A stretch of DNA of 64,000 bases from Solenopsis invicta (Eukaryota; Arthropoda; Insecta; Hymenoptera; Formicidae), in the NCBI RefSeq assembly GCF_016802725.1, contig NC_052673.1:9125037-9189036 (forward strand), given 5' to 3'. Shown one piece after another: positions 46,061-57,450 of the stretch. The notes beneath the pieces were generated by a model. The model had not been told where the DNA came from. It did not search any database and saw only the letters and a program-made list of their open reading frames with translations. Made by a program: the position numbers and the translations under genes. The first letter of the stretch is position 1, and the number at the start of each line of letters is the position of its first letter.

Positions 46061-47256
46061 AGAGCTAACGATATAGTTCTCATAAAAATGCGACGAAAAA
46101 TTCAATGAATCATAAGGGAAAAAGGAAAACCTCAATCGGAAAGACGTCATTTTTATTTCATTTTCGCGCGTCTACGCTCACGCCGACTATCATTTTCTTT
46201 TTTCTTTTTGAGTGCAATATTATGTATACTAAACCGTCGAATTTTATTTACTCATTGATATTTTTCGTCATTGCCGATAAATCGGATGAAAACAACGGTT
46301 TTTCGTGACAGAAAACAATGCGGAGCAATTTAGAGTTATTGCAATTTGCGATACGAATTGTTGTTTTAGAATTTTGACGCAGTTGCGGCGCGCCCTTCCT
46401 CACAATAAATACTGCCTCTGTACCTTTTTCTGTTTTATATTTATTTACTTCACGCAAATACCGCGTGAAACAAAAGTATTATCGGGAGATCGTGATTTTC
46501 TACATTGTTTGGCTGAATACAACTCTCATACGTTTATAAATTGTTTTCACGGCTAATATTAATATTTACTAGATTACGTTACATATCATAATTTACATGT
46601 TCTTTTCCAGTTCGAGTAATAAGTAAAATATTACCTTTATTATATATTGCAACACTGGCAACTACCATTAATTTCTACAGCAAAATTACTGAATGTAATG
46701 CTAATTATGTTACATCCTTTTACAATTTTGTACGAGCTACTCAATAACTGCGCGTTAATAAAATTATTAGCTTAATGTAATATTAAAATCGCCAATCATA
46801 TTAAGCAAGAAATTAATTTTCAAAGTAAATGTTGATCATTTGGATAAATTAAATTCTTTCTCTTCTAACGTCATCAACCAATGTTATTTTCGCCTGTTCC
46901 AAAAATGATCAAAGATCTCATTACGCGTTATATATTTCTTACACAATTACAGAAAGTGTTGATTTTCCGAATGGACGAAATGTTTTTCAAGAACAATTAT
47001 TCATAGAGGATGACATTTAATTTTTTAGTTTCTCCTCGTGCGAAATGATTAATTTTTCTTTCTCTGCAATTTTAATATTTTCGTTGAGATAAAACAATGT
47101 CTCGTAATCAGCGGGAGTATATTTGCGGGATTAAACCTGGGAATAGGAATGCAAAGCGCGTTGCCGGACCGTTGCAATCGCCAATGTTGACAGTGTAAAC
47201 GATTATTTGTTGCAAGTATTTACCAAATACGTGGTATATATGTTTTATCACGCCCA

Positions 47257-47270
47257 CCCCCCCCCCCCCC
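47257..47270 (+). repeat. C14 homopolymer
   Basis: A run of about 14 C within a C-rich patch; likely length-variable. Confidence 0.9.
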
Positions 47271-47635
47271 TCCCTTTTCCCCGTTTGTTTGTTATTGCGT
47301 AACGAAACGCGTTCTCTCGTTTTAACAATTCATGAGTGCGATTTTGCGCGGGTAAGAATCGATAGCGGTTCAATCCCTGTTGCAAATGTCCGCGCGTAAA
47401 ATGCGAAAGGAAACGCGATTTAAAAAATGTCCACAAAATGTCAGAAACACTCGCTTCACCGCGGATGAAAATTTGAACTATCCTGCGGCTGTAACTCGAG
47501 GTTACGGACAATTACATGTGGAATTCTCGTTCCACTAACACACACGGAAAGTCTGCGAACACGTCACCGCGTTATTCTAACAGTGAACGGGTCAACCTCT
47601 TACTGTACAGCGCGCAATGTACAGGGTGTTTCACG

Positions 47636-47638
<3 letters not shown>

Positions 47639-47670
<32 letters not shown>
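47639..47670 (+). repeat. CT dinucleotide microsatellite
   Basis: About 16 CT units following ACAGGGTGTTTCACGCGC. Confidence 0.95.
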
Positions 47671-47674
<4 letters not shown>

Positions 47675-48656
47675 GTCGATGCGTGGTACTTCCTACGTAA
47701 ATATTTCACTATATAAATTTTTATTTCTATTTCCGCTTTTGAAAATATTTCGATAACGAGACCTGAAATTTATAAAAATGTGCTAGCGTGAAGTCTAAGA
47801 GTGTCTGTGTCATCGCGTACCTCTTTCGTGTCACATCGTCGTTTCATTCGCAAGATGTTCAGGCACAAGATATCGATGATTTAGAATTGAAACATATTTA
47901 AGTGATACGCTGCTGATAGAAATATGGTATAGATATACTCCCCCCCTCTCTATCCGAAACTGAAAACGCGTGTCGCGTTCATCCAACGCGACATACCGCT
48001 CCAGGTGGCCGATATATCGACAGAAGTGTCGATTTAATTCCCATCGTTATTCTTTATCTAGCACCACCCCGGTAGATAAGCGCGCTCGATACGTTCGAGA
48101 TTTACCCCTCGTAAGTTTCTTTTTCGTCGCAACAAACGACGATCGTTAAAAGTAATAAACCGACACACCGCCGGTTCTGTGCGCAGTCGGACGCGAATTT
48201 ATCACCGGAAATGGCCTCCACGTTTCCCGAGTCCTTGGGTCGGCTTTATCATTTGGGCCACGCAGACGAGAAAGAACATTCTTTGTCGTTTGCCACGCAA
48301 CATGATTATTCAAATTCAGCTATTATAGAAGCTTATTCTGTAAATTAAAAGGCCTCGGCGGTGCCGGAAAGTCGAGCAGTGATTTTAACAACAGTTTTAT
48401 TTCGGTAGGTATACAGGATCAGTGTATATCACAGATTGACACTCGTTAATGACAGATCCAGTTTTTGAATGATGGGGCTTTAAAGTTGGCAAATCGAATT
48501 ACCCGAAATGCGCGCGCTCAAGTGCGTCACATCGCGCAATAGTGCAGATGTTCCTAAATGCGAGAGCATTCTTTTCACATTGATTTCACATTTTTTTCAT
48601 TGTTTGCGTATACCTTTACTATTATTTTATAGCCTCGATACTTTGACATTAGGATC

Positions 48657-48974
48657 TACGAAAAGAATAATTTTACTGTAGCATTTGAAAATTTAGCTGG
48701 ATATACATTAGAAAATAATTTTATATTGAGCCATCAAAATAATTATGTAGGACGACAAAACATGATAATGTTGCTTTAAATAGTTTTTATTCTAGCGACC
48801 AAGTTAACCCTTTAGGGCCCATTGTGATTTGTGAATAACAGTCAACTTTAACATGCCGTGATTTATAAATCACAATGGACCTTAAAGGATTAAATAAATA
48901 TGCGATAAAATTTTTTTAATGATTCAATAAATTATTTTCAGATTGGTATTTCTGCAAAATTGTTCTTTCCGCGT
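48657..48974. mobile_element. MITE family A, copy 6 (interrupted)
   Basis: GAAAAGAATAATTTTACTG at the left and GCAAAATTGTTCTTTCCGCG at the right. The interior follows the family consensus (TTGAGCCATCAAAATAATTA, then TTCTAGCGACCAAGTTAA) but is split by an 82-base insertion at the TTAA. Confidence 0.75.
48804..48893. mobile_element. piggyBac-like MITE nested in family A copy 6
   Basis: TTAA (48804-48807), then an 82-base element, then TTAA (48890-48893). The ends CCCTTTAGGGCCCATTGTGA and TCACAATGGACCTTAAAGGA are imperfect inverted repeats that continue inward to ATTT/AAAT. TTAA target duplication and CCYT-type ends are hallmarks of piggyBac-superfamily elements (family knowledge). No transposase, so it would be mobilised in trans if at all. 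Confidence 0.85.
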
Positions 48975-49192
48975 CGAAATAATCCCAGGAATCTGCCATT
49001 AATGGGTATCACATCCTGTATATTAAATATGCGTACAAGTATAATTAATCAAATCTTAATTTAATATTTTAATACGCTTTAATATATTGTAAATGCACTT
49101 TGAAAATGATAAATTGATAAAATTATTCATCTCTAGAGTTCTTAACAATATTGCGATAAAACAGTACGCACAAAGGTAGCAATACTCGGAAT
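48975..49192. other. AT-rich spacer
   Basis: Nothing recognised. Confidence 0.4.
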
Positions 49193-49462
49193 ATGATCGT
49201 CGTGTTTCGGTTATTTCCAACCGTCAAGAGGTTACAAGAAATTCGTCTGGCTTATAATTTGGGTTGGCCGAAAATTGATATTCTCAAAGACGAAGTAGAC
49301 GTTACAAAAAATCGACTAGGAAATTTTTTATGGCCCTCTCGGGACAGTGGAATATATCCTTACGACACGGACGTCACGAGATCGGAATTTAAATCGCGCC
49401 ACACGCGCGCCTCGACGAGAAATTTTGTATCGTGGTGCCGCGAATGTATGGCGGCTCATTAA
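49193..49462 (+). CDS. Open frame of unknown status (89 codons)
   Basis: ATG frame translating to MIVVFRLFPTVKRLQEIRLA and on through KIDILKDEVDVTKNRLGNF to a TAA stop. Composition is balanced and includes charged, helix-like stretches, unlike the simple-repeat frames. No domain is recognised, and there is no promoter-like island or splice evidence. Chance remains the default. Confidence 0.18.
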   Translation: MIVVFRLFPTVKRLQEIRLAYNLGWPKIDILKDEVDVTKNRLGNFLWPSRDSGIYPYDTDVTRSEFKSRHTRASTRNFVSWCRECMAAH

Positions 49463-50017
49463 TGCGGAAGGTCATAGACGAGCAGATATATCGCTTTAAC
49501 ATTCGGAGGATGTTCTCACGTTTCCGGTTAACCAAAAGTGACGACCGCCAAATGTTTCCTTGAACGGATAGCGGCCTGTCTGTCTCCTTCATTCTCTCGC
49601 TCTTCCTCCTTCGCGCAAGTCGATTGATCGAAGACACACGCGGTCGCTAACGTCATCGAGGACTCGTCTAAGTTTATACAATTGCAATTTCAACTTCCGC
49701 GAACTCGATTACGGTGCAGAGTTGTGTCTTACGTTTGTGTGTATTCTCGCGAACAATACGTGCTCCGAACATTTAACCCTTAAATGCGTTTTGCATTAAT
49801 GCGAGGACCATCATAAATAATTGCTGTTGAACGAAACTTTGATATTGTATCTTTATATTGTTATAAAATAACATACTCCACTTTTTATTCTTATTTTTTT
49901 CTTAATACATTCTTAATTACATTATATACAGAAGAAAATTTGCTGTTAAATCAACGGCACTAGTCTAATTGAAAATATTTTGTTAATTCAATAACAGGGT
50001 TAATAAAACAAAAAGAT
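49463..50017. other. Stretch without a recognised gene
   Basis: Balanced to about 49770, AT-rich after. TTAACCCTTAAATGCG at 49773 and CAGGGTTAA ending at 50003 could be the ends of a weak TTAA-flanked element of about 230 bases, but only about 8 terminal bases match. Confidence 0.3.
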
Positions 50018-50534
50018 TAAATCAAAATATGAATTAATGCCGTGAGAGCACAACACAAAATGTTCGTGTGTGAATTAATGTAATTAATATACAATTATTA
50101 ATACGGTACGGACGTTTCGATCTTCAGTTTTGGATCATTTTCAGTGTAAACATATTACTCCATTCCTCATGCGATGGTTGAGATAATCAAGCTTGTGTAA
50201 CGCAGGTACGACAAATTGGTATATCCCGAGCCGAAAATGATACAGTACAATTGTGTAGACAATGTGGAGTTTTTTTAATACGTTACGGTCCGCGTCCCAC
50301 ATTGTATGATTTTCGGCTCGGGACATACTAATTTATTGTACCTGCGCTACACGAGCTTGGTTATCTCAATCATCGCACGTGGAATGGAGTAATATGTTTA
50401 CACTGTAAATGATCCAAAACTGAAGATCGAGAAACGTCCGCACTGTAATAATAATTGCTTGTAAATTACATTAATTGACACATCAACACCTTGTGTTGGC
50501 TTTCACGGTATTTTAATTCATATTTTGATTTACT
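50018..50534. mobile_element. Long foldback element, about 517 bases
   Basis: Nearly the entire segment is an inverted repeat with arms of roughly 240 bases. Exact blocks include TAAACATATTACTCCATTCC (50147-50166) against its complement at 50381-50400, and CCCGAGCCGAAAAT (about 50227) against ATTTTCGGCTCGGG (about 50311). Outer arms AAATCAAAATATGAATTAA and TTAATTCATATTTTGATTT also pair. The spacer is only tens of bases. No coding capacity. Confidence 0.85.
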
Positions 50535-51440
50535 ACTTCAGAGCCTTTCCTAGTTTAATTTTTAAAAGATTGAAAGTAAAGACGATAACAAATATAATCG
50601 AATAAATAAAATTTAGTTGAATCAACTACATATATTAATGACAGCTCGCGATTTGATGTTTAATTAAATCAAACTGTTTTAATTCATATTACAGCAATTT
50701 TTTCTTATTACAGAAATCTAATTAAATAAAGTTCGAATTTAAAACCAGGAAGTTTAGTTTGTTGAGGACTGAGAATTTTCTAAAAGGTAATGCATTATTC
50801 AAGTGTCGTTAGAAGAAAAGCTGGCTCGGCCTACAGAATCTAAGATCTAACCGGAAGCGTATCCGGTGATAGGACATTAAGACGGAAAGCGTGACGATCG
50901 GGGACTCTCGGACTTTGTAGAGCGACAAGATGCGATAAGCTCGCGGAACAAATTTCGTGGAATTGGTCGATCGAATTCCTGGTAACCAATCGATCCTAAT
51001 CCCAGCAGCTCCGCTCTTGGCGCTGCTCGAGCTGCCGTGCTTAATCAAATCCCGACGGAGAGAGATGCTCTCACCGTCCGTAATCTCCGACGCGATGGAG
51101 GCTAGCGCGGCAACGCATAAGCGCTCGCTTGAGAGACGCACCCGCTCTCGAATATGCAATAGTTAGCCCCGCTCGTCGTTACACCTAACGTGTACGTAAT
51201 ATTCGGCTGTCCGTGACCGCCTGCTCGAGATGCCTCCTCCCGGCTTGATAATCGCCGACCGTCTCTCACGTTATCGTATGCTCGCGGAGAAACCATTGGT
51301 ATAATCATTGGCGCGTGAAATAATTCTCGACAAAAATATTCGCAAAAGAAGTTCAATGTTCGGCGGTTAAGGGATTGGTAATTACGTTGTATACTCAAAT
51401 TGCCCTTCCTCGCGTAATCTGGCATAACCAGGGTTTTTCA
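50535..51440. promoter_or_regulatory. Non-coding stretch with GC-balanced block
   Basis: AT-rich to 50810, then a balanced, CG-containing block to about 51330. Open frames of 69-116 codons overlap on both strands but start at GTG or TTG, so I do not call genes. Possible conserved regulatory DNA. Confidence 0.25.
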
Positions 51441-51826
51441 ACACCCAGAGAAAAGTTGCTTCGAATCAAAAGAATTTGTATAATACATTTCTACACGGTT
51501 AAAGAAAAGTTTCTTTGATTCGAAGAAATTTTGCGGTTGTTTCTTTTATTAGAATTAAAGAAATAATTTGGTTGTGTAATGCAAATTTTTTTTTAATGAA
51601 AGAAATATGTTTTTAAAATCGGAATAACTAAATTATTTCTTGCATTTCTGTACTTTTATTGAATTAAAAAATTATTTGTTTAAATTAAATAATTTGAACA
51701 AATTATTTTAAAGAAGACTAATAACGTCACTTCTTAAAATTAAATAAATCTTTTTTAAAGGTGTTTTTACTTCAACTTAAAGAACAAATTTAAGAAAATT
51801 ATTTGAACATAAATTTTCTCAAAGTG
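51441..51826. mobile_element. MITE family E, copy 2 (inverted relative to copy 1)
   Basis: The left end is CCCAGAGAAAAGTTGCTTCG and the right end AAATTTTCTCAAAGTG. TTAAAGAAAAGTTTCTTTGA and TTGTTTCTTTTATTAG match the reverse complement of the right third of 40897-41301. Confidence 0.65.
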
Positions 51827-52392
51827 AACCGAGCGTTTTATGCTAACAATTTTGATTGCGTGCATAGGTAACAGTAAGTAACCGCATATGTTTTTATACA
51901 TAATTTATTTTTATAGATAACTATATTGTATACATTTTTGTTATAAACTGATTTTTTGTGCGTATATTTCTTTTTTCCAACAAGTCAAGTAACAATTAGT
52001 ACATTTTTAACATTGGAAGTGATAAAAATAGTTGTAAAAGTTATGTTATATCGAAATTAGTAACAGTATTGTTTAACTTTTCCAGAATTCATCGGTTTTA
52101 AACAAACATAAAACATCATATAAATTTAGTTATTCTTGAAAAATCATTCATTTAAAATTTTATATCCAAATTGTCTTTAAATTTTTATTGTTACTGAATT
52201 CTTACCGTTCTTACTTCTCTTGCCAAGAGACGGTTTCAACTGTACATTCTACCGAGTTTGATTGGTGAATGTGACCCATTGCCGATCGTGAGAACCGAAC
52301 GGAAGGTGGAGATCGGCGTTCGCGGCACATGTCGGTCCTTTCCAATGACTTCTAATTTGTGGCCCTCTCTCTTTCTCTCTTTCTTTTTTTCT
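51827..52392. other. AT-rich stretch
   Basis: No gene recognised; balanced from about 52230. Confidence 0.4.
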
Positions 52393-52417
52393 ACACACAC
52401 ACACACACACACACACC
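52393..52417 (+). repeat. CA dinucleotide microsatellite
   Basis: About 12 CA units after a T/C-rich tract. Confidence 0.95.
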
Positions 52418-54932
52418 CATATACATGTACACATATATACATACATATGCTCACGTGGATAGTCTTGCATTGCTCGGAAGTGACGGCAACACCTGTCCGT
52501 CGTTTTTCCTTCGTTTTTTTTCTTCTTTTTTGAAACCTGGGAAAGAACGAAGTGAAGTAACGGTGCTCTTGAAGCCGCTTCCGCTTTACGACATCAACTG
52601 CGAATTTCTCCCTCGCGAAGTAATACAGAAAAAAAATCGAGAGAAATAAAATAGAAATATGATGAAACTAACGAGTTTAACTTTTATAAAGAGTACTTGC
52701 GAAATTATATTTCCATTGTTATAATAATTATATGAAAGAGATATGATGGAAGGGAGAGGTATTCAACAATGACGTCCGCTTGGAGATTAAAACTTCAGAG
52801 AACTTTCAGGAAAAGTCCGTAAATAGCTTCGCGTGAATGAAAATTGCGATGATATCTCTGTACTATATCAGACATGCCTCTGTTGCCATCGTAGGAGTAA
52901 GCGAACAAAAGTGGTAGCGCTTAGCGATAATTTCGTATCACCCTGTATAGGACGAAAAGGACTGAAACTTAATAGCACCATAAATTTCAATCTCCGAGCG
53001 GATGTTGCTATTAAATATCTCTCCTTCGAAGATGTCTTCTTCTTGCTATTGGGTGCACAATTTCGCAGACCCTCTCCCTCCTCTGTACAAAAAGTTTCTC
53101 TTTCATCGTATTTCTATTTCATTCCGGGCTTGGGGGAAATCTTTCGGTCAATTTAACCAATATGTTTTTCTTTCATCTTGACCGTTTGATTCTGAATACT
53201 AGGTCATCTCTGAATATCATACGGAAAATCGGAGACGTATCGATTTACACGCGCAAACACACGTGCGTGAGGAGACGCGCGGTTTCTCCGATGAATGGAA
53301 ACGTCGCCAGTTATCGTCGTTTAGTTTAGGGGTTCTATCGAACCGCGAAGGAAAGTCAGCCGGTGTGATAAGAGCATTGGGAAACCAATGGCAGAAATGG
53401 GGGACGGTGAGGAAGGACGAAAGGGTAGTCGCCTCGTCGTTGCCGAGGTAGGTCGAGAGGTCACTGGCTTCGTGAGACTTTTCGCGCGACCGATGCGCGA
53501 TGCGAGCCGTGATCGCATTGTCGTCTCAAAGAACATAATCGGGCATGTTTGAGATATTATTCAATCTCTGGCGTGATTAAATTTACACAATTCTAAGCAC
53601 GTCTTTCATTTACGCTCAGTCGTGAATCTAATGCATATTACGATAACAATCTGCGCGGCCGTAACAATCAAATACACTTTATATTTAGAATCACTGGGGA
53701 AGTCAGTCCAGTTAAAGCAACTGGCACAGCGATTTCTCACCGTTATTCGTTAATATTTGGTTGAATTTTTTTAGAGGATACCGAGAGAGTTATAAAAAAT
53801 CATATTTCATACAAATCAGCGCAATTTGGCACGTAATTCGCGGGCAGCATTTCAGCGAGCGTTAATCTTTAAAAGGGATGAAAAAAGTATTAGCGCATAC
53901 AGTTAATTATGATTATTGAAAAGAGTGCTCTCGTTGGATCGAACGGCGATACATTTGCAATAGTTTCCAACGAGCTGCTGAAAGAGTCACGCAAAGGTCG
54001 ACAGTGCGTGCTTAAGCGATAAAAAAACAAAAACAATACGAAAGAATTCACAAATTATTCACGCCCTCGTGAATTATTCAGTGTACCTGATTTTACGCAT
54101 TAACTCGCGCGCGTAGCTTTCGCTAACGCGATCGATCGAGCTGTTGCTTTTTGTGCTGCTCGATTCTCGAACGGCGTAAAGCCGACAGCGGCACATCGCA
54201 GCGAGAGCTTGTCAAGCAATTTGCAGCACGGGATGTGGAATATTCATATGGCGTCGGATCGACGACGCGGAACGAGAATGAAGCCCTACTTGTTCGACAT
54301 AATTTTTAATCAGCTGGCAATAACAATGACTGATCGCCTGTAATATCTCTCGATCGCATGCTTAATGCATAACTACTATCGGGAATGTTGCCGCGTGATT
54401 TTGTCCGTGTAAGCGTAATTCGCGTATTACTTGTAACGAAATTCTAATTGAATTGAGATAGGAGAAGAGAAAGCGCGGAGAAAGTGTGTGTGTGTGTGTT
54501 TGATATAACCGTGTTAATTATGAACTCTTGTAGCACCAAAACATAAATTTTGGGAATTACGTGGATGATGTAAATTCTCAAATTTATAGTGAAATTACGT
54601 AATTTGCGTAATCAACATTCCTGAGATTGTCGAGCTTGTCAGTTCATGAATAAATACACATTTATACATTTTCTAGGTATTACAAGACGACGGGTGAATT
54701 AAGACGATCGTATATTTCTCGAGAAGAAACAATCGTCACAATGCGACTTAGAAACTTGCTTATTCTCATTTAATTTCGCGAGACATTCCTATGTTCGCGT
54801 TACAGTTTATGTTTCCACAATTTTAATTAAAGGGAACTGAGCGTAAAGCAGCGTAACAATATTTCGTATAAAAATTGAGAAACTAAATGTGTGATTATAT
54901 TTTTTTCTTTTTGAAAAAGTGAATTTTGCTGC
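52418..54932. other. Long stretch without a recognised gene
   Basis: Balanced blocks at about 52800-53540 and 54080-54420 give several chance frames. A GT tract lies at about 54487-54500. No conserved domain, RNA gene or element ends recognised. Confidence 0.4.
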
Positions 54933-55290
54933 ACACTGAGAAAAAAAATATCTAAAAAAAAATTTTGCTTAACACAAAAAGTGGAAACATTTATGTAAAT
55001 AAAATAAAGAAAAAAAGTTTAATCAAGTAATTCCTTCTTGCAGTTGTAGAAAACATTTACCGCTAGACTGTTTTCATATTTAAGGTAATCAGATTTTTTA
55101 ATTTAAGAAAATTTAATAATAGTTTATTTATAAAATTATTATTTAAATGTAAAGATGTTACATACTTTAATATGTCTATTTACTTAAAAATCTTTTTCCT
55201 TAAATAGAACAAACCAATACTTGCATCAAAATATGTTGTTTTGAGAAAATGTATTTTTTTTTTTATTAAAGCGTTTTTTTCTCTCATTGT
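54933..55290. mobile_element. MITE family B, copy 2
   Basis: CACTGAGAAAAAAAATATC at the left and TTTTTTTCTCTCATTG at the right. It shares CTAGACTGTTTTCATATTTA, TTATTTAAATGTAAAGATG, AATATGTCTATTTACTTAAA and GAACAAACCAATACTTGCAT-type landmarks with the other copies. Internally deleted relative to copy 1. Confidence 0.75.
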
Positions 55291-55516
55291 ATTGTCGCAT
55301 TAGCCCTGACCGTTCACAATTTACTGCATTTTAAATGCAAATATTTTACAAATGCATATACACATTTAGAGACAATTTCGACAATTTCCTTTCTATCCTC
55401 GCACCTGCGGATTCCACAGCGACATGGCCTTGGCTTACTGCCAGACCGTGTCGTGTCGCTACTGAATTTCCTATCGAATGATCGTGATGCGCGATTGTTG
55501 TTTTACGACTGCGACG

Positions 55517-55583
55517 TAAGTCTCTTTCTCTTTCTCTCCCTCTCGCTCTTTTTGTCGTCTCGCTCTCCTGTGCCAGGTGCGTC
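55517..55583 (+). promoter_or_regulatory. Polypyrimidine tract with CAG joined to GTGCGT
   Basis: About 50 bases of C and T end in CCTGTGCCAG at 55576, followed at once by GTGCGT. A GTAAGT occurs just before the tract (about 55516). This is a strong acceptor with a moderate donor fused to it, either a normal 3' splice site or a third candidate recursive site. Confidence 0.3.
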
Positions 55584-56479
55584 AAAGTAAATTGATGGGA
55601 ATGACGACGATTAACTTACGCAACGTTCCCCCATTTCCGCGCCCTTTCAAAGTTTCGACTCCGCCGTTCATACATTCTATCGTTACGACCGGCAGGATCG
55701 TCCCATTTTGGCCGGAAAATAACGTTCCTCGGTTCGCTCATAAAACTTTTCTCGCTCGAAAGCATTATATAAACGCTTGGTATGAATAATACAAAGAAAT
55801 CACAAAATAAAACGGGGAAATTTATTCCGTTGCACATTGTATTTTTATAGATGCCGCGGAGAAGGTCTATTTTTATGAGCCCCCTTCGTCGATGCTAGTA
55901 CTTCGTGAGACGATAATACATATCGCGCCAGTAAATCACTACTAAAATTACCGTGAATGGAAATAACAAGGGCCGCTCGTTAAAACACCGACAAATTGTT
56001 TCGTATTTGCCGGCCGCTTGCATAAATGTATTAACATCGGCTCGCAAAGTCATTTTGCACGATTGCGTTGTATTTCGGCCGCGTGTTACTTCATCGCTTA
56101 ATAGTATCCTCGTCGCGAATGCGTATCGACCGCGATGAGTTCTTGTGCGGTTTTGTTGCGCACACCGCGTATGCCACATGGGTGTCGGTTTCGCCGGAAG
56201 TTTCGCTTCGTTGCGTGTTTCCGGCTATCTGTTGAGATCCGACAATGGTATTGCGCGATGCAAAACATTCGTCCCTGTCCCCCCCTCCCCCCTATTTCTT
56301 TCACTTTTTCGCGCGATACATTCAGAGCAGAAGCACCACTAACGTCGCGAGAAAGACTAACGAAGTGATTAGTTGCGTTGTAAGGAACAATCGCTTCTTT
56401 TGAAACAAAAATTCATAAATAACACATTTTTTATTACGGGTAGTGATCAACTACTGAAGGCGAGGTTCCACTTTCTCAA
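55584..56479. other. Stretch without a recognised gene
   Basis: Balanced composition, C-rich near 56276-56292. Frames up to 94 codons on both strands overlap each other. Confidence 0.35.
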
Positions 56480-56708
56480 TTATTTGAATCGATTATTTAA
56501 AAAACAACGTAGATCAATTTTTGTCGAAATTTAGATATTGGGGAAATCAGACTAGTAATCAACTACTTACATATTCATTCTTTACTTAATACATATACAT
56601 GTTATTTGAATTGATCTTTCGAAAAGTAATACAGATCAGTTTTTATCGAAATTTAGATATTAGGGGAATCAGACTAGAGTAATCAACTTACATATATTCA
56701 TTCTTTAC
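56480..56708 (+). repeat. Diverged tandem repeat, two units of about 120 bases
   Basis: Unit 1 (TATTTGAATCGATTATTT, GTCGAAATTTAGATATTGGG, AATCAGACTAGTAATCAACT, ATATTCATTCTTTACTTA) is repeated from about 56608 (TATTTGAATTGATCTTTC, ATCGAAATTTAGATATTAGG, AATCAGACTAGAGTAATCAA, ATATTCATTCTTTACCTA). Confidence 0.8.
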
Positions 56709-57450
56709 CTATTAAGGTAAACGTATCCTATATGGTCTAATACTCAATATGGCCTACTTGCTATTTCTAAGTAGTTACATGGTGAATTGAACAAATAACG
56801 CTATTATGTCGTACAGGCTGTCAATGTGACTTGTTTGTAACAGTTAACTGCTCAGTTTGCATTGTGTATTTTGCTGTTGACAGCGAGGTCAAAAATAGAA
56901 TTTTCTTGATTATGTCTCTCTGATTTAATATTTCATAGAAAAGTTATTGTTCTCTATAACTATCAAGCGAAGGCTATTAATCTTCGCAGTTCATTTTATT
57001 GTAGCTCTATATTTATACTTTACAACGCTGTGTTTAATTTATATTTTCGTTATAACGTCCTGCTTATAACTAAAGGAAGGAAACTCTTTGTGAGGTAAAA
57101 CTAATATAGCCTAGATCAATAATGAGTAGATATACATTGATCGTAACGTTTTTTTCGGTACTTTTATTACTTCAAATCATGAATTTTAATCCACCTATTA
57201 AACTTTGATTCATAAGCCAAGGTTTTAAGAAGGAAAAATTCAAATAAGTCGATTGTTCACTTAACTGGTTGTTGACAAAAATAGTTCTTTGTATACTCTT
57301 TTATGTTACATCAATAAACATGTCAATATGTTAATAAACTTATAAAACTTATAAATTTAATATTGGATCACTTTGTTATCCATTTTTCTAATACTTTGTG
57401 AAAAAGAGGAATAGATAATTAGACCATATTAAGTATGCAATCAATACGAC
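56709..57450. mobile_element. Possible diverged element with ATGGTCTAAT ends
   Basis: CTATATGGTCTAATACTCA near 56738 and its approximate complement TAATTAGACCATATTAAGTA near 57417 are about 690 bases apart. Additional AATATGGCCTAC and AATATAGCCTAG motifs lie inside. No transposase frame. Weak. Confidence 0.25.

Larger units (their letters stand above)
45854..48656. other. Long stretch without a recognised gene
   Basis: Contains AG, C and CT microsatellites, and balanced blocks at about 47100-47600 and 47930-48300. ACAGGGTGTTTCACGCGCC at 47620 resembles a lone CAGGGTGT terminus. No gene. Confidence 0.4.

Noticed and set aside
47340..47400. tRNA-like GGTTCAATCCC at 47367
   Set aside because: It resembles a T-loop box, but I could not find a matching D-arm box, anticodon stem or acceptor stem upstream.
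49773..50003. Second TTAA-flanked piggyBac-like element
   Set aside because: Only TTAACCCT is shared between the ends; beyond that the termini do not pair.
50809..51425. Minus-strand frames of 107 and 116 codons
   Set aside because: The 116-codon frame begins at TTG, and the two overlap each other and a plus-strand frame; the block is simply GC-balanced.
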